Below, in pieces: positions 1 to 11,775 of a stretch of DNA of 64,000 nt (positions are counted from its first letter, which is position 1; each line of letters starts with the position of its first letter). The stretch is from Siphonodentalium dalli (Eukaryota > Mollusca > Scaphopoda > Gadilida > Siphonodentaliidae): NCBI GenBank assembly GCA_032622095.1, contig CP136061.1, positions 194,440,369 through 194,504,368 on the forward strand, in the 5' to 3' direction. Both the position numbers and the translations under genes were made by a program. The notes beneath the pieces are model-generated. The model was given only the letters and a program-made list of their open reading frames with translations, did not search any database and was not told where the DNA came from.

Positions 1-1015
1 CATGACATTCGATATCTTAAACATGCACCAGGTGTAGGGGTGGTGTATACAGTGGCCCATTTCATTTCCACTATCATGGCGCATGTTCACAAACTAGCAC
101 CGCGAGCATTGTTCTTCTCTGCTGGGACGTATTCGACGAGACAACTGCGGGGCCTCACACAGTTTGCTTCGGATAATGTTCAAGAAGTGTGGGTAGTCTG
201 TACACTAGGGTCTTCTCCTTAGCAGATAGACATCTGTCCAAGGGAATGAGACAGCTAGCAACCTTCGAAACACTGTCGAAGTTGTCCACATATGCCAATG
301 CGTTCGCTGAGTTTGTGAGTTGACGAACCATCTATTGAGAAGTGACTAGCTAACTGGTTCGCCAGGTGTACATGTCGTTATCCCATGGGGTATTAGACAC
401 ATACATAGAGATGACCTTCTGTAAGCTAGACACCGGAAAATGAATTGTTTGAAACGTTATGATTAGAGGGACCCTACTCCCAGGAAGTGGTGAATACTTT
501 GTCGGTGTGAGCGACCTAGATTTATTAGACAAAGAAATGGAAGCTGGTCCAGATAATTATGGACGTGACGTGGCAAATCAGAATCTGTTATCAGGTAATT
601 GTTCTGATATAACTATTCGGCGCACCTACGCTTACGGCCATTATCGGCGCTAAGTGGAGACTGGATTTTGAAATGCCACATCGCGATATTAATTGTGGTG
701 TTTCATCTTTCCAGAAGGATACGAGCTATGTTATGCGTTTTGATACCTTTAGGTTGAACTAGTAGATGGTTTATGTACAGTTTCGTCCATACATACCGAT
801 ATTATGACAAAAAGTTGAAATTAATATGTGAAAATATCGATTTCTTTTCAATTTCTAGCCACCAATTTAGCAGCGATCTTGGCTGTGAGTATCATTTGCC
901 AAACCCTAATGAATACTTCATGTCACTATTCCATATCAACATGTAATGGTGGATAGAAATCGCGAAACAATAACGCCCATCCTAAGAAAGTAAAGGAATG
1001 TAGACTTGTTTTCAA
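1..1015. other. No gene recognised; unique-looking sequence
   Basis: Less AT-rich than most of the window. ORFs of 60-64 codons (40-222, 459-653) show no family, signal peptide or splice-supported continuation. It could be the edge of an upstream gene or an old transposon, with no support for either. Confidence 0.4.
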
Positions 1016-1955
1016 ATTTCGGTCGCCATTTTGGCCGCCATCTTTGATTTGGAAAACCATTTCTTGCATGAGATGTAAGGTAATTACTTCACCTCAGTAT
1101 TTCCAACTCAACTGTACGCATGGATGGAGTTGTCTCGACAATAATGCCCAATGATGTGAATATGAGGGAATTTCGGTGATTTTTCAAAATCTGTCCGCCA
1201 TTGTGGGCGCCATTTTGGATTTGGAGGACTTTTATTTGGATATGATACAAGGAAAGTTCTTCGCCTAAGTGTTCCCAACTTACAATAGTAAGCAGGTGTG
1301 GAGTTGTCATGACAATAATGCTCACTGATGTTAAAATCAGCGATTTTCGGCGATTTTTTATTTCTGGTGGCCATTTTGGCCGCCATCTTGGATTTGGGTA
1401 AATATTCCTCAACTCAGGTATAAGAGGAATCCTAGCTCGAGTATCTCCTGCAAATACATATGCATGGGTGTTGTTATAATAGCAATAACAATCATTGATT
1501 CGACACATAACATCGCGTTATTAACGGAGATTCGGCTTTGACCTATGATACCGGCATTTGGGAAAACGTGATATCGGACAAAAATATCCCGCAATGAATG
1601 CATATTATGGTTCCCATGTGTTCGCCAATGACTCCTCTATATGATAAATGTATAACATGGCGCAAACATTCTAACATTTTCCCACAGAGACAAACGAAAG
1701 GTGGTAACACGTCAGAAAAATAGCATATTTTCACATTTCGGCGGCCATCTTGGCCGCCATATTGGATTCTGGTGTCGGATTTTTGGCTAATTTGTAAGGG
1801 TTGTATATTAGCATAACGAATCGAGCGGAAAACAAGACCGCATGTGCTATTATCTTTACTATAATGGCGATCAAAGAGACCTGGTGCATTTAAAATAAAT
1901 GGCCGCCATGATGGACGCCATCTTGTCTGGAGTCTCTGCGGCCACTTTTTTTTCT
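1016..1955. repeat. Diverged tandem array with GCCGCCATCTTGG (YY1-like) motifs (family V)
   Basis: The motif (GG)CCGCCATNTTGGATTTGG recurs at about 1016, 1188, 1361, 1736 and 1898. Spacing is near 173 bp, with one unit degenerate around 1549. Each unit also carries an ATTTCGGNGATTTTT-like segment just before the motif. GCCGCCATCTT is the reverse complement of the YY1 core AAGATGGCGGC. ORFs here (for example 1089-1508 on the minus strand) are products of the repeat and show no protein family. Confidence 0.75.
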
Positions 1956-2099
1956 TGTTAACAAGTGAAAAAAATTAGAGGAGACCTTAAGGAAGAAAAT
2001 TAGTGGGGTGAAGTTAAGTCCTGGGGGGGGTGCAGAGGTCGACCAATATCTCCTGGACTATACAGGTCGACACAAAATGATGGATGATGTATGTTGTTA

Positions 2100-2340
2100 C
2101 TAGTTTATTTACTACACGATGTAAATCCACCGCAATGGTGGTTATTATACACATACTATCTCCAGCAATGACTAAAAACAGAAACTGTCATTAGCTCCAA
2201 GATATACGAAAATATCACGGAAATATTACGAAAATATTTTTGTCAGTTTCGAATTCGCGCAGCTAGGTGCGCGAATTTAAAGTGCGCGAATTCAAAACTG
2301 AGCGAAAAATAGTACTGCGCGAATTTAAATACGAGTAAGG
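2100..2340 (-). mobile_element. Partial F element (TA-flanked, GCGCGAATTTAAATAC end)
   Basis: The right end GCGAATTTAAATACGAGTAAGG is followed by TA. Sequence inside (TTCGCGCAG, TGCGCGAATT, a GATGTAAAT…CACCGC stretch) matches the reverse complement of the full F copy at 11776-12410. The left end is lost or unrecognisable. Confidence 0.6.
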
Positions 2341-2359
2341 TATGGCGTTCTTTTCTTTA

Positions 2360-3140
2360 TTATCTATTTTGTGATATCAATAATTCGTTTTGTGATATCA
2401 CAAAAAAAATATATGATATCACAATATTGAATATATGATATAATAAAATGGTAAGCATTTAGTGATATCACATATTCGATTTTATGATCATATATTCATT
2501 TTGTTTTATCACTTAATCGTATTTATAATATCATATATTCATTTTGTGATGTTAATTATTCGGACGAAAAAACTATAAATTGATTGATATCACTAAATGT
2601 ATTTAGTGATATCATAATGATATTTGTTGATATCATAAAATGAATTTATGATATCACAAAATCAAATTATTGATATCACCAAATTCTTTCTATTTTGTGA
2701 TATCTTAAATTCATTTTATGATATCTTTAATTCGAATTAGTGATATCATATATTCATTTTGTGATATATATAAATACCGTACTAGTTATTTTATGATATC
2801 ACATATTCTATTTTATGATATCACTAAACGAAAATATGATATCACAAAATGATTTTGAAGATATCACTAATTCCAATTTCTTTTATCGTAAATTAATTTT
2901 TTGATATCACAAAATTGAAGTATTGATATAACAAAATAGTAGGCATTTAGTGATATCAATAATTCGATTTTGTGATCAAAAAATGAATTTATGATAACAC
3001 AAATTGGAATTAGTGATATCTTAAAAATCATTTTATGATAAATCATAAAATATTGAATGATATAAAATATTCGATTTTCTTATATCATATATTCATTTAG
3101 TGATATCATACAATGAATTATTGATATCACTAAATATGTA
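2360..3140. repeat. GATATC-centred AT-rich satellite (W)
   Basis: About 30 copies of TGATATCA or close variants are spaced roughly 20-25 bp apart. They are separated by AAAATGAATTTA / AATTCATTTTG-type spacers on both strands, so the array is dense in small inverted repeats. It has no coding potential and adjoins the partial F element. Confidence 0.85.
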
Positions 3141-4532
3141 ATACATAGAAGAACGGAGCCCCATATAAAACAAAAACTCTGCGTTGCACTTTGGCAATAC
3201 TGTCAGTTCGCCGCTTTCTAGTGATTAATTGTCGCTACTATATCTAGACGAGATTGGCTAAATCTGTACAATTTAATAGGCTATGAGTTTCAGGGAACCT
3301 GGGATCACAGGCCACTGTGGAGAATTACTAAAATGCCAAAATACCAGTGTTTGCGAACGTGTGTAACCTAGGTATACAAGCCACACAAAACCATGGACCA
3401 ACGTACCCGTGACTATATAGGCCTAACATTCACGACATTATCGGCTATAGCTATAGCTTAAAAGAGTTAGTTCAGCATGCTGCTGCTTAAAATTATTGTT
3501 CTTGCTAAACTTTTTGCGAATTGGAATAATTATGCTACCAAAAAAATACATCGTTTACTGTAAAATGAAATAGTCTGTTCCATTTCCGCTCTAGACTAGC
3601 CAAGAGCAGCGAAAATCTAAAAATAGTATTTAGCCATTCCTTCAGGTTTTCCCGAAAAAATTTAATCATCAAAAGTCAAAAATAATTTAATTGGACACAA
3701 GTTATTAAAAAATAATTAGACATAAAAGTTATACTGAAGGCGGGTAGAAAGAAAACAGTGATAAATATCTCACTCAAATAATATTTATGTTGAGCCGACG
3801 GACTTATTTCTTTCTCTCACAGAGGGAGTGAATAGGTCGTTCGACTGTCGTTCACAGGTTATTCCTTTCTTGGAAGTGCCGATGGAGCTGACTGTTTTGG
3901 TTTGTATTTAACATTTATACAAAAATATATTTAACATAAGTTTCGCGGGAGGTGTCGAACTCAATATACGCACGGCCAGTTCACAAATAAGCATTATTTC
4001 GCATGCTTTTCTTATGATTGGAAACTTTATATCGGTTTATTTACAAATTGTAATGAATCAACATCGGAAAGTTAGAAAAGTTTTTGCATTCGCAGAGCGG
4101 TTCTTCCTGCTGCATTCCATTGGGTGTGCGACCGGTGCCACCCGGCGCCTCGTTCATTCACAAATCGCAGACTCCGTTTCCCCCAGGTGTTTGACATTTC
4201 CAGTCCATGCCGTCTCTGTATAATGTGTTTCTATCATATTGCACCAGGTGACACTTGAGTCTGTTTTAAATTAAATTTTATCTAAAGGGAGAGGTCAACT
4301 CAAGCTCAACTGAAGTAACAATTTTGAGGGAATTCTCAATCTCATGAAAAATTCCTTTCTTTTAGAATTTAGATGCAAAAGTTATATATTTAAAAAAAAA
4401 ATGATATTTATAACTTATAAAAGTAAAAAATATATATACACCTGCCTGTACAAAAGTTAAGAGGCAATTGATCATTTTTGAAAATACTTTTGTTTCAATC
4501 ATTAAAGTCAAGACATATGATATTATCAATAT
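3141..4532. other. No gene recognised
   Basis: Includes a slightly GC-richer stretch at 3780-4230 with a 69-codon ORF of no known family, and AT-rich sequence after 4270. Because it lies upstream of laminin it could hold a promoter or untranslated exon, but no specific signal supports that. Confidence 0.35.
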
Positions 4533-4642
4533 CAGCCCTTTTAATTCAGATTGTTTGGCTTCGGCAATCTGCTACGGCAACCCTTTATCATGGCCCAGTT
4601 TGCTTCAGCATTGCCGATTGCCGTAGCCAATTATGAGGGCTG
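4533..4642. mobile_element. Small palindromic MITE O, copy 1
   Basis: CAGCCCTTTTAATT…CCAATTATGAGGGCTG ends are inverted. The centre has GCTTCGGCAATCTGC and GCATTGCCGATTGC. Related copies are at 7440-7484 and 26397-26513. No clear TSD. Confidence 0.5.
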
Positions 4643-5234
4643 TATTAAACTATTATGGACTTACTTCAGTGAATAAATTCGATAAGATATTATCCAAACA
4701 ATACCACTACTGGAAGATTGTAGCAATCAACTCAGATTATCTAAAATTCCAACCACATCGACTGTACATAGCATTTCAGAGAACAACAGTTGAACCCAAA
4801 TGTAAATATTTACTACATTATTCGGGATGCATCACGACGCATTAATTATTGGGCATAAACATTACGACAACGATTGCACTGATAATAGTGAACGCATGTA
4901 ATTTGTTGCTATTTTCTGTCTATTTGGTTATCAAATTTACAAAAATAACTTATTTTGGCTTGATTATTGCCATATTGGTTATAATTCAGGTTTGTACACT
5001 TCAGCCTGAGTGTTTCACATCACTTTAATACCTTATCAATATATTATCATGTGAGATTTCGAAAAACTAAATGTCAGTTACAAGCACAAGCATGTGAACA
5101 AATCTTATTTTCATGTGGTGGGGGTGGGGGAGTGGAAGGGGTCTATTACCTACTTTATCTCCCATTCCCAACCTGATATTTACACATTAACATCTTGTTG
5201 CTGGTTGGGGCAGTTTTTCCTGGTTGTGGTCATA
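4643..5234. other. No feature recognised
   Basis: Unique AT-rich sequence with only short non-conserved ORFs. Confidence 0.4.
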
Positions 5235-5242
5235 TTACTTAG

Positions 5243-5575
5243 GCTGAAGCCAGCGAATGGTCACTCTCCAAAAAAAAAGTACTGAAGGGTACACAGGTTT
5301 TGAAAATGTGCTAAAAGGCACACAGGGTCTGTGATCGGCACTAACTTCTACTGCGTTCCTGAAAGTCAGGCGCCCTGAAAGTCCGGCGCCCATCAGCAGT
5401 TTGTTTTCAGTTCATTTTAATTGTCATTAAATAATTTTTCTCTTAAGAAATAATGGCAGGCATGAAAATTAAACATCATTTAGAATGAGATTTCAAAACC
5501 TGTGTACCCTTCAGCACATTTTTCAAACCTGTAAACCCTTCAGCACATTTTTTGGTGAGAGTGACCCCTTCAGTA
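5243..5575. mobile_element. hAT-like MITE N with 8-bp TSD TTACTTAG
   Basis: The perfect duplication TTACTTAG lies at 5235-5242 and 5576-5583. The ends GCTGAAG…GGTCACTCTCC and GAGAGTGACCCCTTCAGTA are inverted repeats. Internally GGGTACACAGGTTTTGAAA is repeated in inverted form (about 5287 and 5490-5513). Confidence 0.75.
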
Positions 5576-5653
5576 TTACTTAGTCTTGTCTACCATGAAG
5601 TTTGAATAACAATCATTGATTGAGGGTGCTATCATTGATAATGCATGCACTTA

Positions 5654-6895
5654 GGCCAAAAAAAAAAACATCTGTGTTTCCGGTTACCCGACCGACCTGC
5701 CGAAATTGGGCCGACCTGAACTTTTTTTTTTAAATTTCAACCCAAAAAAAAAATTTCAACCCAAAAAAAAAAAAAAAAAAATTTTTTAATGCATGTAATT
5801 GGCATGTAAACACATCTATATCGTTAAATATATACTATATATACTATGTTTACATTAAGCAGCAATAATTTTAGATGGATGTTTCAAAAACAATTTACTT
5901 CTATTAAAATACATGTCCATTTGTGGTTGCAGATGAATCCCAATCTCACCAATAAATCTGCAGTCTTTAAAACCTGCCTGTGGTAATCTTGTTTGTTCAA
6001 CTCCCATGTCTTGTGGGAAGTCTTATCTGTTAGAGAGCAATATTCATATAGACGACATTCTATATCAGAATTTAAAGTTCCTCTCCCCAGTCAATCAAGG
6101 ATTCATAGTGTTCATGCATAGTTACTAGTATGTATACAGACAGTATAAAGATGACTGCATGTCTACCATATCAAACACCCTTCTGTGATGGGCACTAAAA
6201 AAGCACATGAAATTATCTACTGGTTTGTTTGGGTGTATGATGTATCAAACTTACAAGCATGCATATGCCAGTGTGTATAAGGAACTTCAAAGTTGGGGGC
6301 CAATTTGAATGCTGAGGTGTGGTACCTCAGTCAAGGTGTGGCCTGTGGTACCATTTTCAGTGTGGTGTGGGACTTTATATTTCAGTGCAGTTGAGGAACA
6401 TTTACACCCTGTGCAATGTGTCTGAGGCGCATGTGAGATATGTGTCTTAGGTCCTGAGGTGTATGACCAAATATTTAAGTGAGGTTTGAATTAATATCAT
6501 ACAAGTTATATTATTATAAAGTAATAGAAAAGCCCTATTATGGTGTATGTCTTGGGCCTGTTGATATATCAATATTGTGCTCTGAGGAAGATGTGCCACC
6601 ACAATCTAAACTGAGAGAATAATTACAAGAGAGCTGCATAATTGAGTGCCTGGGAGGCATTTGTTTGTTCACATTGACAATACTTATCATATTATTGTGC
6701 TACATTAACTGTTTACTTGCAATATACATGGACAGCCTTAACACAAGTATAAAGAGTAAGCATTAATGTACCGGTACTTCTTAACTGTTCGGGGGAAAAA
6801 TAAAATAATATTACCAAAAAAAAAAAAATCCCTACCTACCTACCTGGAATTTTTTGGCACCGTAATAGGAAACAAATAATATTTTTTTTTAGGCC
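5654..6895 (+). mobile_element. PIF/Harbinger-like element D, copy 1 (1.24 kb)
   Basis: TTA at 5651-5653 and 6896-6898 flanks GGCCAAAAAAAAAACATCTG…TTTTTTTAGGCC. Each end carries GTTTCC next to an A/T homopolymer. The 3-bp TTA/TAA duplications and GGC termini fit PIF/Harbinger. Copy 2 at 50003-51212 is the reverse complement with high identity, apart from a ~36-bp deletion in copy 2. No transposase ORF was seen. Confidence 0.75.
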
Positions 6896-6898
6896 TTA

Positions 6899-9525
6899 TG
6901 TATTTTCTATGGGAATGGCCTTAGAATTCAGAGAAATGTTTATTCCCCCCCCCCCAAATTATTTTTTTGCATAAATTGTAGCTAAGTGATAGTTTATAAA
7001 AAAAGAATGGGAAGTGACTTTTATGAAGAGAAGAATTTGAGGTGACTAGAAGTCCTTCCTATTTTAAGTTCCAATATAAAAAATTTTAACCATCAGTTTC
7101 GAGTGTTGGTTCTAATCTAAGTTCTTTAATATCTGGGTCCTGTTGTAATATATAGATACTAGTAATCTGATTGTGATATGTACGTCAGGTTAAATATGAT
7201 TTTTGTTATGTCAGTGGTGGTGGCTTTACCGAGTGGTCTGCTTGCGGATAGCCCTTTTGGGCTTTGTGGGGGTGTACCGGCACTACAAGTGTATGTAGTA
7301 TAAACTGTACACGTACCTACTAATTAAGTAATTGACCTGATTGTTTTTAGGTGGAAGGAGGGGGAGACCTAAATATCTATTTTGGTTGAGATGTTGGCAC
7401 TTAATTACAATTATGTTCAATTTTTTGTCCATAATGTATCAGTCCTCAAAATTGGTTGGACATTTTTCCTAATTTCGAGGGCTGCTGCTCTGTAAACTAG
7501 TTGAAATGCCAACGGTTGCATCTGCACCATTGTGATCATATACACCAATCTCAGTTGTAAGTTCACGGTTTCAATTGCAACCAACCAAACTCTAATGACC
7601 CAATCACTTGATATAGATTCACTTGTTAATATAAAGCTGTAGTCAATAGTTCACTGGTGGGTGGGGAACTCATATCGCTTTGTTGACAGCTCTAGCAAGC
7701 CGAACACAGTCTCTCTAACCGCTAGACAACATTTCTTGTGAATTTAGAATTTGGACTGGGTGAGGGAGTGAAATTGTTAGAACATAATTTGACGTAATTT
7801 TGATTAAGATCCATGGACTGTGGTAGACTTTAAATGCACCAGTCTTTCTTAGTCACTACAATCGGGTAATCATCTCAACAGTCATTGACTATCTTGATGG
7901 TCATACCCCCCCACCAAATCCCCCTCATCTTTGATGACAACATTTATCAATCCGAAACTTAATGCCTAAAACAAGAGAAGTTAGAAATTTTAGTCAGATG
8001 ATGTTATTGGTATGTGATCTTATTGGTTAGGGGTACAGATCAAGTTCAAATATGGCTGAGGTTCGCCCTTTTTAGTAAGTTTTTACCAGATTTATGGTAC
8101 TTGTCGACTTCGAATTTACTGATTATTTTGGTTTCCTAATGATAACTGTTTTGTTATCTGATTATTTTCAAATTTGGTGTACCGTACGGAATTATTTACA
8201 TGAAAATACAGGTCAAGTTTGAATTTGGGTCCTTCAACTCATTTTTGTTATGACCCTTGTTGCCTTATAATTTGCCGACTATTTAGTTTTTCTGAATGAC
8301 AACTTCATAGAATTAGAATTACTTATTATTCTGGTGTGTTAAATGTGTCATGCAATGGTTTTCGTCTTTTGGCTAAAAAATTAATTTAAAGGCATGAATG
8401 GCCTTGGTTGCATGTTATAATATACAAGTAGAAATAAAAGTTACCAAATTATGAAAATTTCCTTAGGGATATACAAACACTATAGTATAATGATAGTATG
8501 AATGCGATATTATCCACAAAACACACTGCTGGTGAGCCGAGTGTTTATTTATACACAGCATGTAAAGCGTGTATTATAAGCAAAACACTCAACATTGAGG
8601 CAATTTTTTTGGGAGAGTGATTGACGGTGACCCATTCAACACCAAAATTTTGAGTGGCGGGCATTAGCGAGCGATATACAGGTAATGTTGTAAACAACAT
8701 GGTGGCAGTTTTAACCAATGTCCACTGGTGGGGTGTCCCCGGTTTTGAGCATTTTGCTTATCGCACACTCTTTTCGTAATGTACCATATATACTTAAAGA
8801 TAATATGGCTTTTGTTTACTAACATGACTTATGATCTTAACAAAACATGCAATTTATGCGATATTTATGATTCAATGGTATAAGAGCAAATTCTGTCTAT
8901 ATTTTAATTATCTCTATGTTTATGGCCATTTTAACGGTTGTGACTATTTTAATAGCAATACCCATCGCGAAGGTCATCCGTGCTTTTAAGTGGTTGCCAG
9001 TTGGGTCAGCAATTGCCAAAAATATCAGTTTTCAGTGTTTCGAGCTATGTTTCCAGTTTGAGCAATTACGTCATGACTTACTAGTATCTATCTCCCTGCA
9101 GCCCTGTTAATCAGCAAAAATTTGCATATGCTAAAAAATTAGCTAGGCCAGAAATATTTCCTCCGCCAAAAAGCATAGAATCCACATACATGTAGTTGCA
9201 TTGCTCTACACTTACATGTACACAAGTATAATTTCAGTTCACAATTAATATACCGGTAACTACATGTACATGTAGGCCTGTTATCATCCATGCCAGACCT
9301 TAGTTGGGCCTGGCTTTAATATAAAACTTTCTGTAACCAGATTTATGGTAATGATTGTGTTCAGAATTATGGTAATGAACGTTATGTTATCTTCAGTAGT
9401 CATTGGCGTTCAACAATGAAGTTTTGCTGTCTGCAGATTTCCACAGTGCAACACTAAGACAATGTCTGGAACAATTTGTTTCGGGAGGTTCGACGTCACA
9501 GGACTGCAATGTTATCAGTGTTTAA
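6899..9525. other. No gene recognised upstream of laminin
   Basis: Apart from the 45-bp O element, no repeat family or coding exon is evident. A loose inverted pair (GAGTGTTTATTTATACACAG region near 8530 against GCTTATCGCACACTC near 8760) may be a decayed TIR element. Confidence 0.4.
7440..7484. mobile_element. Small palindromic MITE O, copy 2 (45 bp)
   Basis: CAGTCCTCAAAATTGG…CTAATTTCGAGGGCTG is a minimal two-armed version of the same ends. Confidence 0.45.
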
Positions 9526-9527
9526 TA

Positions 9528-9743
9528 CAGTAATGCCCTAATAATTGACTCCTTAACCACAGCAGAATTATGGGTAATTTTTCAGGATTTAGTCGGAAAT
9601 ATGGCTTGCTGACATTCACTGAGAGCTTTCTGAGCTCACAGAGCTTTCCAATGAATGGTATCAAGCCATATTTCCGACTAAATCCTGAAAAATTACCCAT
9701 AATTCTGCTGTTGTTAAGGAGTCGTTTATTTACTGCATTACTG
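9528..9743. mobile_element. Palindromic MITE A, copy 1
   Basis: Begins CAGTAATGCCCTAATAATTG and ends GCATTACTG, flanked by TA on both sides. The two ~100-bp arms (GAATTATGGGTAATTTTTCA, GGATTTAGTCGGAAATATGG and their complements) form one long hairpin. CAGT termini with TA duplications fit Tc1/mariner-type MITEs. ORFs on both strands here (MGNFSGFSRKYGL) are the palindrome read through. Confidence 0.85.
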
Positions 9744-9745
9744 TA

Positions 9746-10338
9746 CGTCCATAGAGTAAATCTGTTGAAAAGGTTAACAGTTGGAAGCAAAGTTTTATTC
9801 AATGATTGTCCTGAGAATCAAATTTTTCATTTCTAAAAAATAGCCACCAGTCAAATAAAGCCACCTTATTTGGGGGTTTAGCAGCCTTTTATTTTACTAG
9901 GAGTTGGTCAGCTTGTGATATAGACATGTACTAGTATGTTTATACTTTGTACCTGCTACCTCCAATATAAATAAAAAAATATATGGATAGCTTTCACAGA
10001 TTATCCTTTGTAGCCCATGGGTCCAAATTCAGGGCCCTCCCAATGCCAAAAAAATGGTAAATTTTTATTTACCAAGTTCTAGTAAAAAAAATTCCAATGT
10101 ACCAAAGTGATATGATTCTGTATGAGGTTCCCCAAGATTTGCTTTGAATTATTTTAACCGGAAGTAATCAACAAATTAGTTTCCATTACTTTCTGACAGC
10201 TAGAGTTGTGGCAATGCAAATTTTAAATCTTTTGCAATGGTAAGACCATTCAAAATTTCCCATTGGACCCGAATGAGTGTAGCATAATCTGTGGCTTTAT
10301 GATTATTGAATAATATATTTTGGTGTCTATCGTTTCAG
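9746..10338. other. No feature recognised before the possible 5' UTR acceptor
   Basis: AT-rich sequence with no TATA box or CpG cluster that would mark a core promoter. Confidence 0.35.
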
Positions 10339-10724
10339 GCTTTGAATAGGTGATGTGAAACTGTTAGATGCTTGTTGCTGTCAGTTTCACTCAAGTATTC
10401 AGAGAAGCTCCAAAACCAGCCGGCAACCATTCACCAAAGGATAAAAAAAGAGGAAAGACAGATCAGGACTTATATATAGACAAGTAACTCAAACAATCCA
10501 GTGCTATACCTCCACTAAGTAGCCTACACTGAGCTGATTACGTTTGGCAGATAAAACATAATTGTTTGTCAGTGGAATGTACTAATAGATCAGGCGAATT
10601 TGCATTTCCTGGGATATCCTGTGTTAAGCTGGTAGGCTTATCGCCAGAACATTTGCACATGGATTACATCTGTTAGATACAGTTATCCTGACCATCTTGG
10701 TACTCTGTGCACAAAAAGAACAAG
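10339..10724 (+). other. Possible 5' UTR part of the laminin beta first coding exon
   Basis: A pyrimidine-rich tract ending in cgtttcag (AG at 10337-10338) could be a 3' splice site for an exon running into the signal-peptide start. If so, transcription begins further upstream at an untranslated exon that I could not find. The stretch is free of the repeat families that fill the flanks, consistent with exonic sequence. Without transcript data this is only a suggestion. Confidence 0.3.
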
Positions 10725-10761
10725 ATGACCTTTGGATATTTTCTTGCCATAATTTTAACAG
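10725..10761 (+). CDS. LAMB1: Laminin beta chain, coding exon 1 (signal peptide)
   Basis: First coding exon of a secreted basement-membrane laminin beta chain. It encodes MTFGYFLAIILT plus the first base of a Gly codon and ends at a consensus donor (g|gtaagtg), phase 1. An in-frame TGA at 10689 precedes it with no other ATG between, which fixes the start. The hydrophobic stretch continues into exon 2 (G-A-V-V-Q-C), giving a short signal peptide before the first mature cysteine. The phase-1 end matches the phase needed by the acceptor at 46413, 35.7 kb downstream. The assignment rests on that match and on the signal-peptide character, because 12 residues alone cannot identify a family. A different 5' exon cannot be excluded. 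Confidence 0.7.
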
Positions 10762-11025
10762 GTAAGTGTTTTATATACTAGTAGTATATATATATTAGAG
10801 AGATAGAGAGATGATTTATTGGACAAAGAGCAAGTTCAACAAATTATGCACAAATAATACCTTGTAGTGAATGCTAATGAAGTTCATAAAAAGGAAACAA
10901 CAAAATCTATGCTAAACCTTCTCGGCCTTCTGGGATACTAGTAGCTATCCACCAGATGGGCTGAGTGCTCCTTGCCTGAAGAGGGTATATGTATAGCCAT
11001 GAATTGTCTATATAATATTTTAAAG

Positions 11026-11037
11026 ATGTATTCAGGG
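11026..11037. other. Left flank of G copy 1
   Basis: Unique sequence directly before the TSD TTCCAGGC at 11038-11045. It marks the boundary used to define G copy 1. Confidence 0.3.
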
Positions 11038-11045
11038 TTCCAGGC

Positions 11046-11496
11046 CAAGTCTGAGTTTATTGTGCCTGTCATTTGCAGAATGAGGTCCCCAGAGGGTGAA
11101 TTTAGTTATGCTATCTCACATAGCGGGCTAGCATCACCAAATTCACCCTCTAGGGACCTCATTCTGCATGGCCTCATCTGCTATGGGAGACATAGACTCA
11201 GATTGAAGATCCAAAATGCTGAATATTGTGATGTACACCCATTGGGAACCTTGATTATGCAATGTGTCCTCTGCCAATTTGGGGATATAGCGAAACTAAA
11301 CTAAAAAAGAAATAGTGAAGAAGTTTCAATAGAAATTTGATAATAAGGAAACTTTCAAGAGAAGATGAGGCCTAAGCAGAATGAGGTCCCCAGTGGGTGA
11401 ATTTAGTGATGCTAGCCTGCTATGCGGATAGTGTCACTAAATTCACCCTCTGGGGACCTCATTCTGCAAATGACAGACAAACTAAACTCAGGCTTG
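11046..11496. mobile_element. hAT-like MITE G, copy 1, 8-bp TSD TTCCAGGC
   Basis: The duplication TTCCAGGC lies at 11038-11045 and 11497-11504. Ends are CAAGTCTGAGTTTA…TAAACTCAGGCTTG. Each end carries its own hairpin: GCAGAATGAGGTCCCC then GGTGAATTTAG, mirrored by ATTCACCCTC and GGGGACCTCATTCTGC. Short ORFs reading RSPEGEFS are shared by all copies and are repeat products. Confidence 0.85.
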
Positions 11497-11589
11497 TTCC
11501 AGGCCTTCATCAATATCATCAGCAACAACATGTACCAGGTATACACGGATCAGCATAGAAGTTTACAATTGTAGAAGTCACTTATACCT

Positions 11590-11773
11590 GTTTGGGTTAT
11601 TAGGGAGAAGTGGACTGTTATCAGGAATAAATAACAAAGCCTGAAGTTCAATTTACACCCCAAAATCACCCTTATATGATAGTATTATGCAACAGCCCAA
11701 TTATAAAGCCAGTATAGTGAGAAAGAACACCATTACACCAGTATATATCCTTTAAATATGTTGTTGGGCCATC
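11590..11773 (+). mobile_element. E-family repeat (GGGAGAAGT), left part, split by F
   Basis: Contains TTAGGGAGAAGTGG, AGTTCAATTTACACCCC and ATGTTGTTGGGCCAT, matching the uninterrupted copy at 55552-55830. It continues after F at 12413. Confidence 0.6.
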
Positions 11774-11775
11774 TA

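Noticed and set aside
40-653. Small ORFs at the window start as an upstream gene
   Set aside because: They have no splice-consistent continuation, no domain and no codon pattern that separates them from chance.
1089-1508. 139-codon minus-strand ORF
   Set aside because: It runs through the diverged YY1-motif tandem array and its protein shows only the repeated unit, with no domain.
7205-7275. Possible tRNA or SINE head (CTTTACCGAGTGGTCTGC)
   Set aside because: It has a loose resemblance to a tRNA B-box/D-arm only; no cloverleaf can be drawn and no poly-A tail or duplication follows.
9515-9836. Overlapping ORFs on both strands with GNFSGFSRKYGL
   Set aside because: Both are readings of the two arms of a palindromic MITE; the same peptide recurs at every MITE A copy.
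10972-11304. 110-codon ORF with RSPEGEFSYA
   Set aside because: It lies in hAT-like MITE G, and the same peptide appears wherever G occurs (20323, 22598, 37654, 37751).
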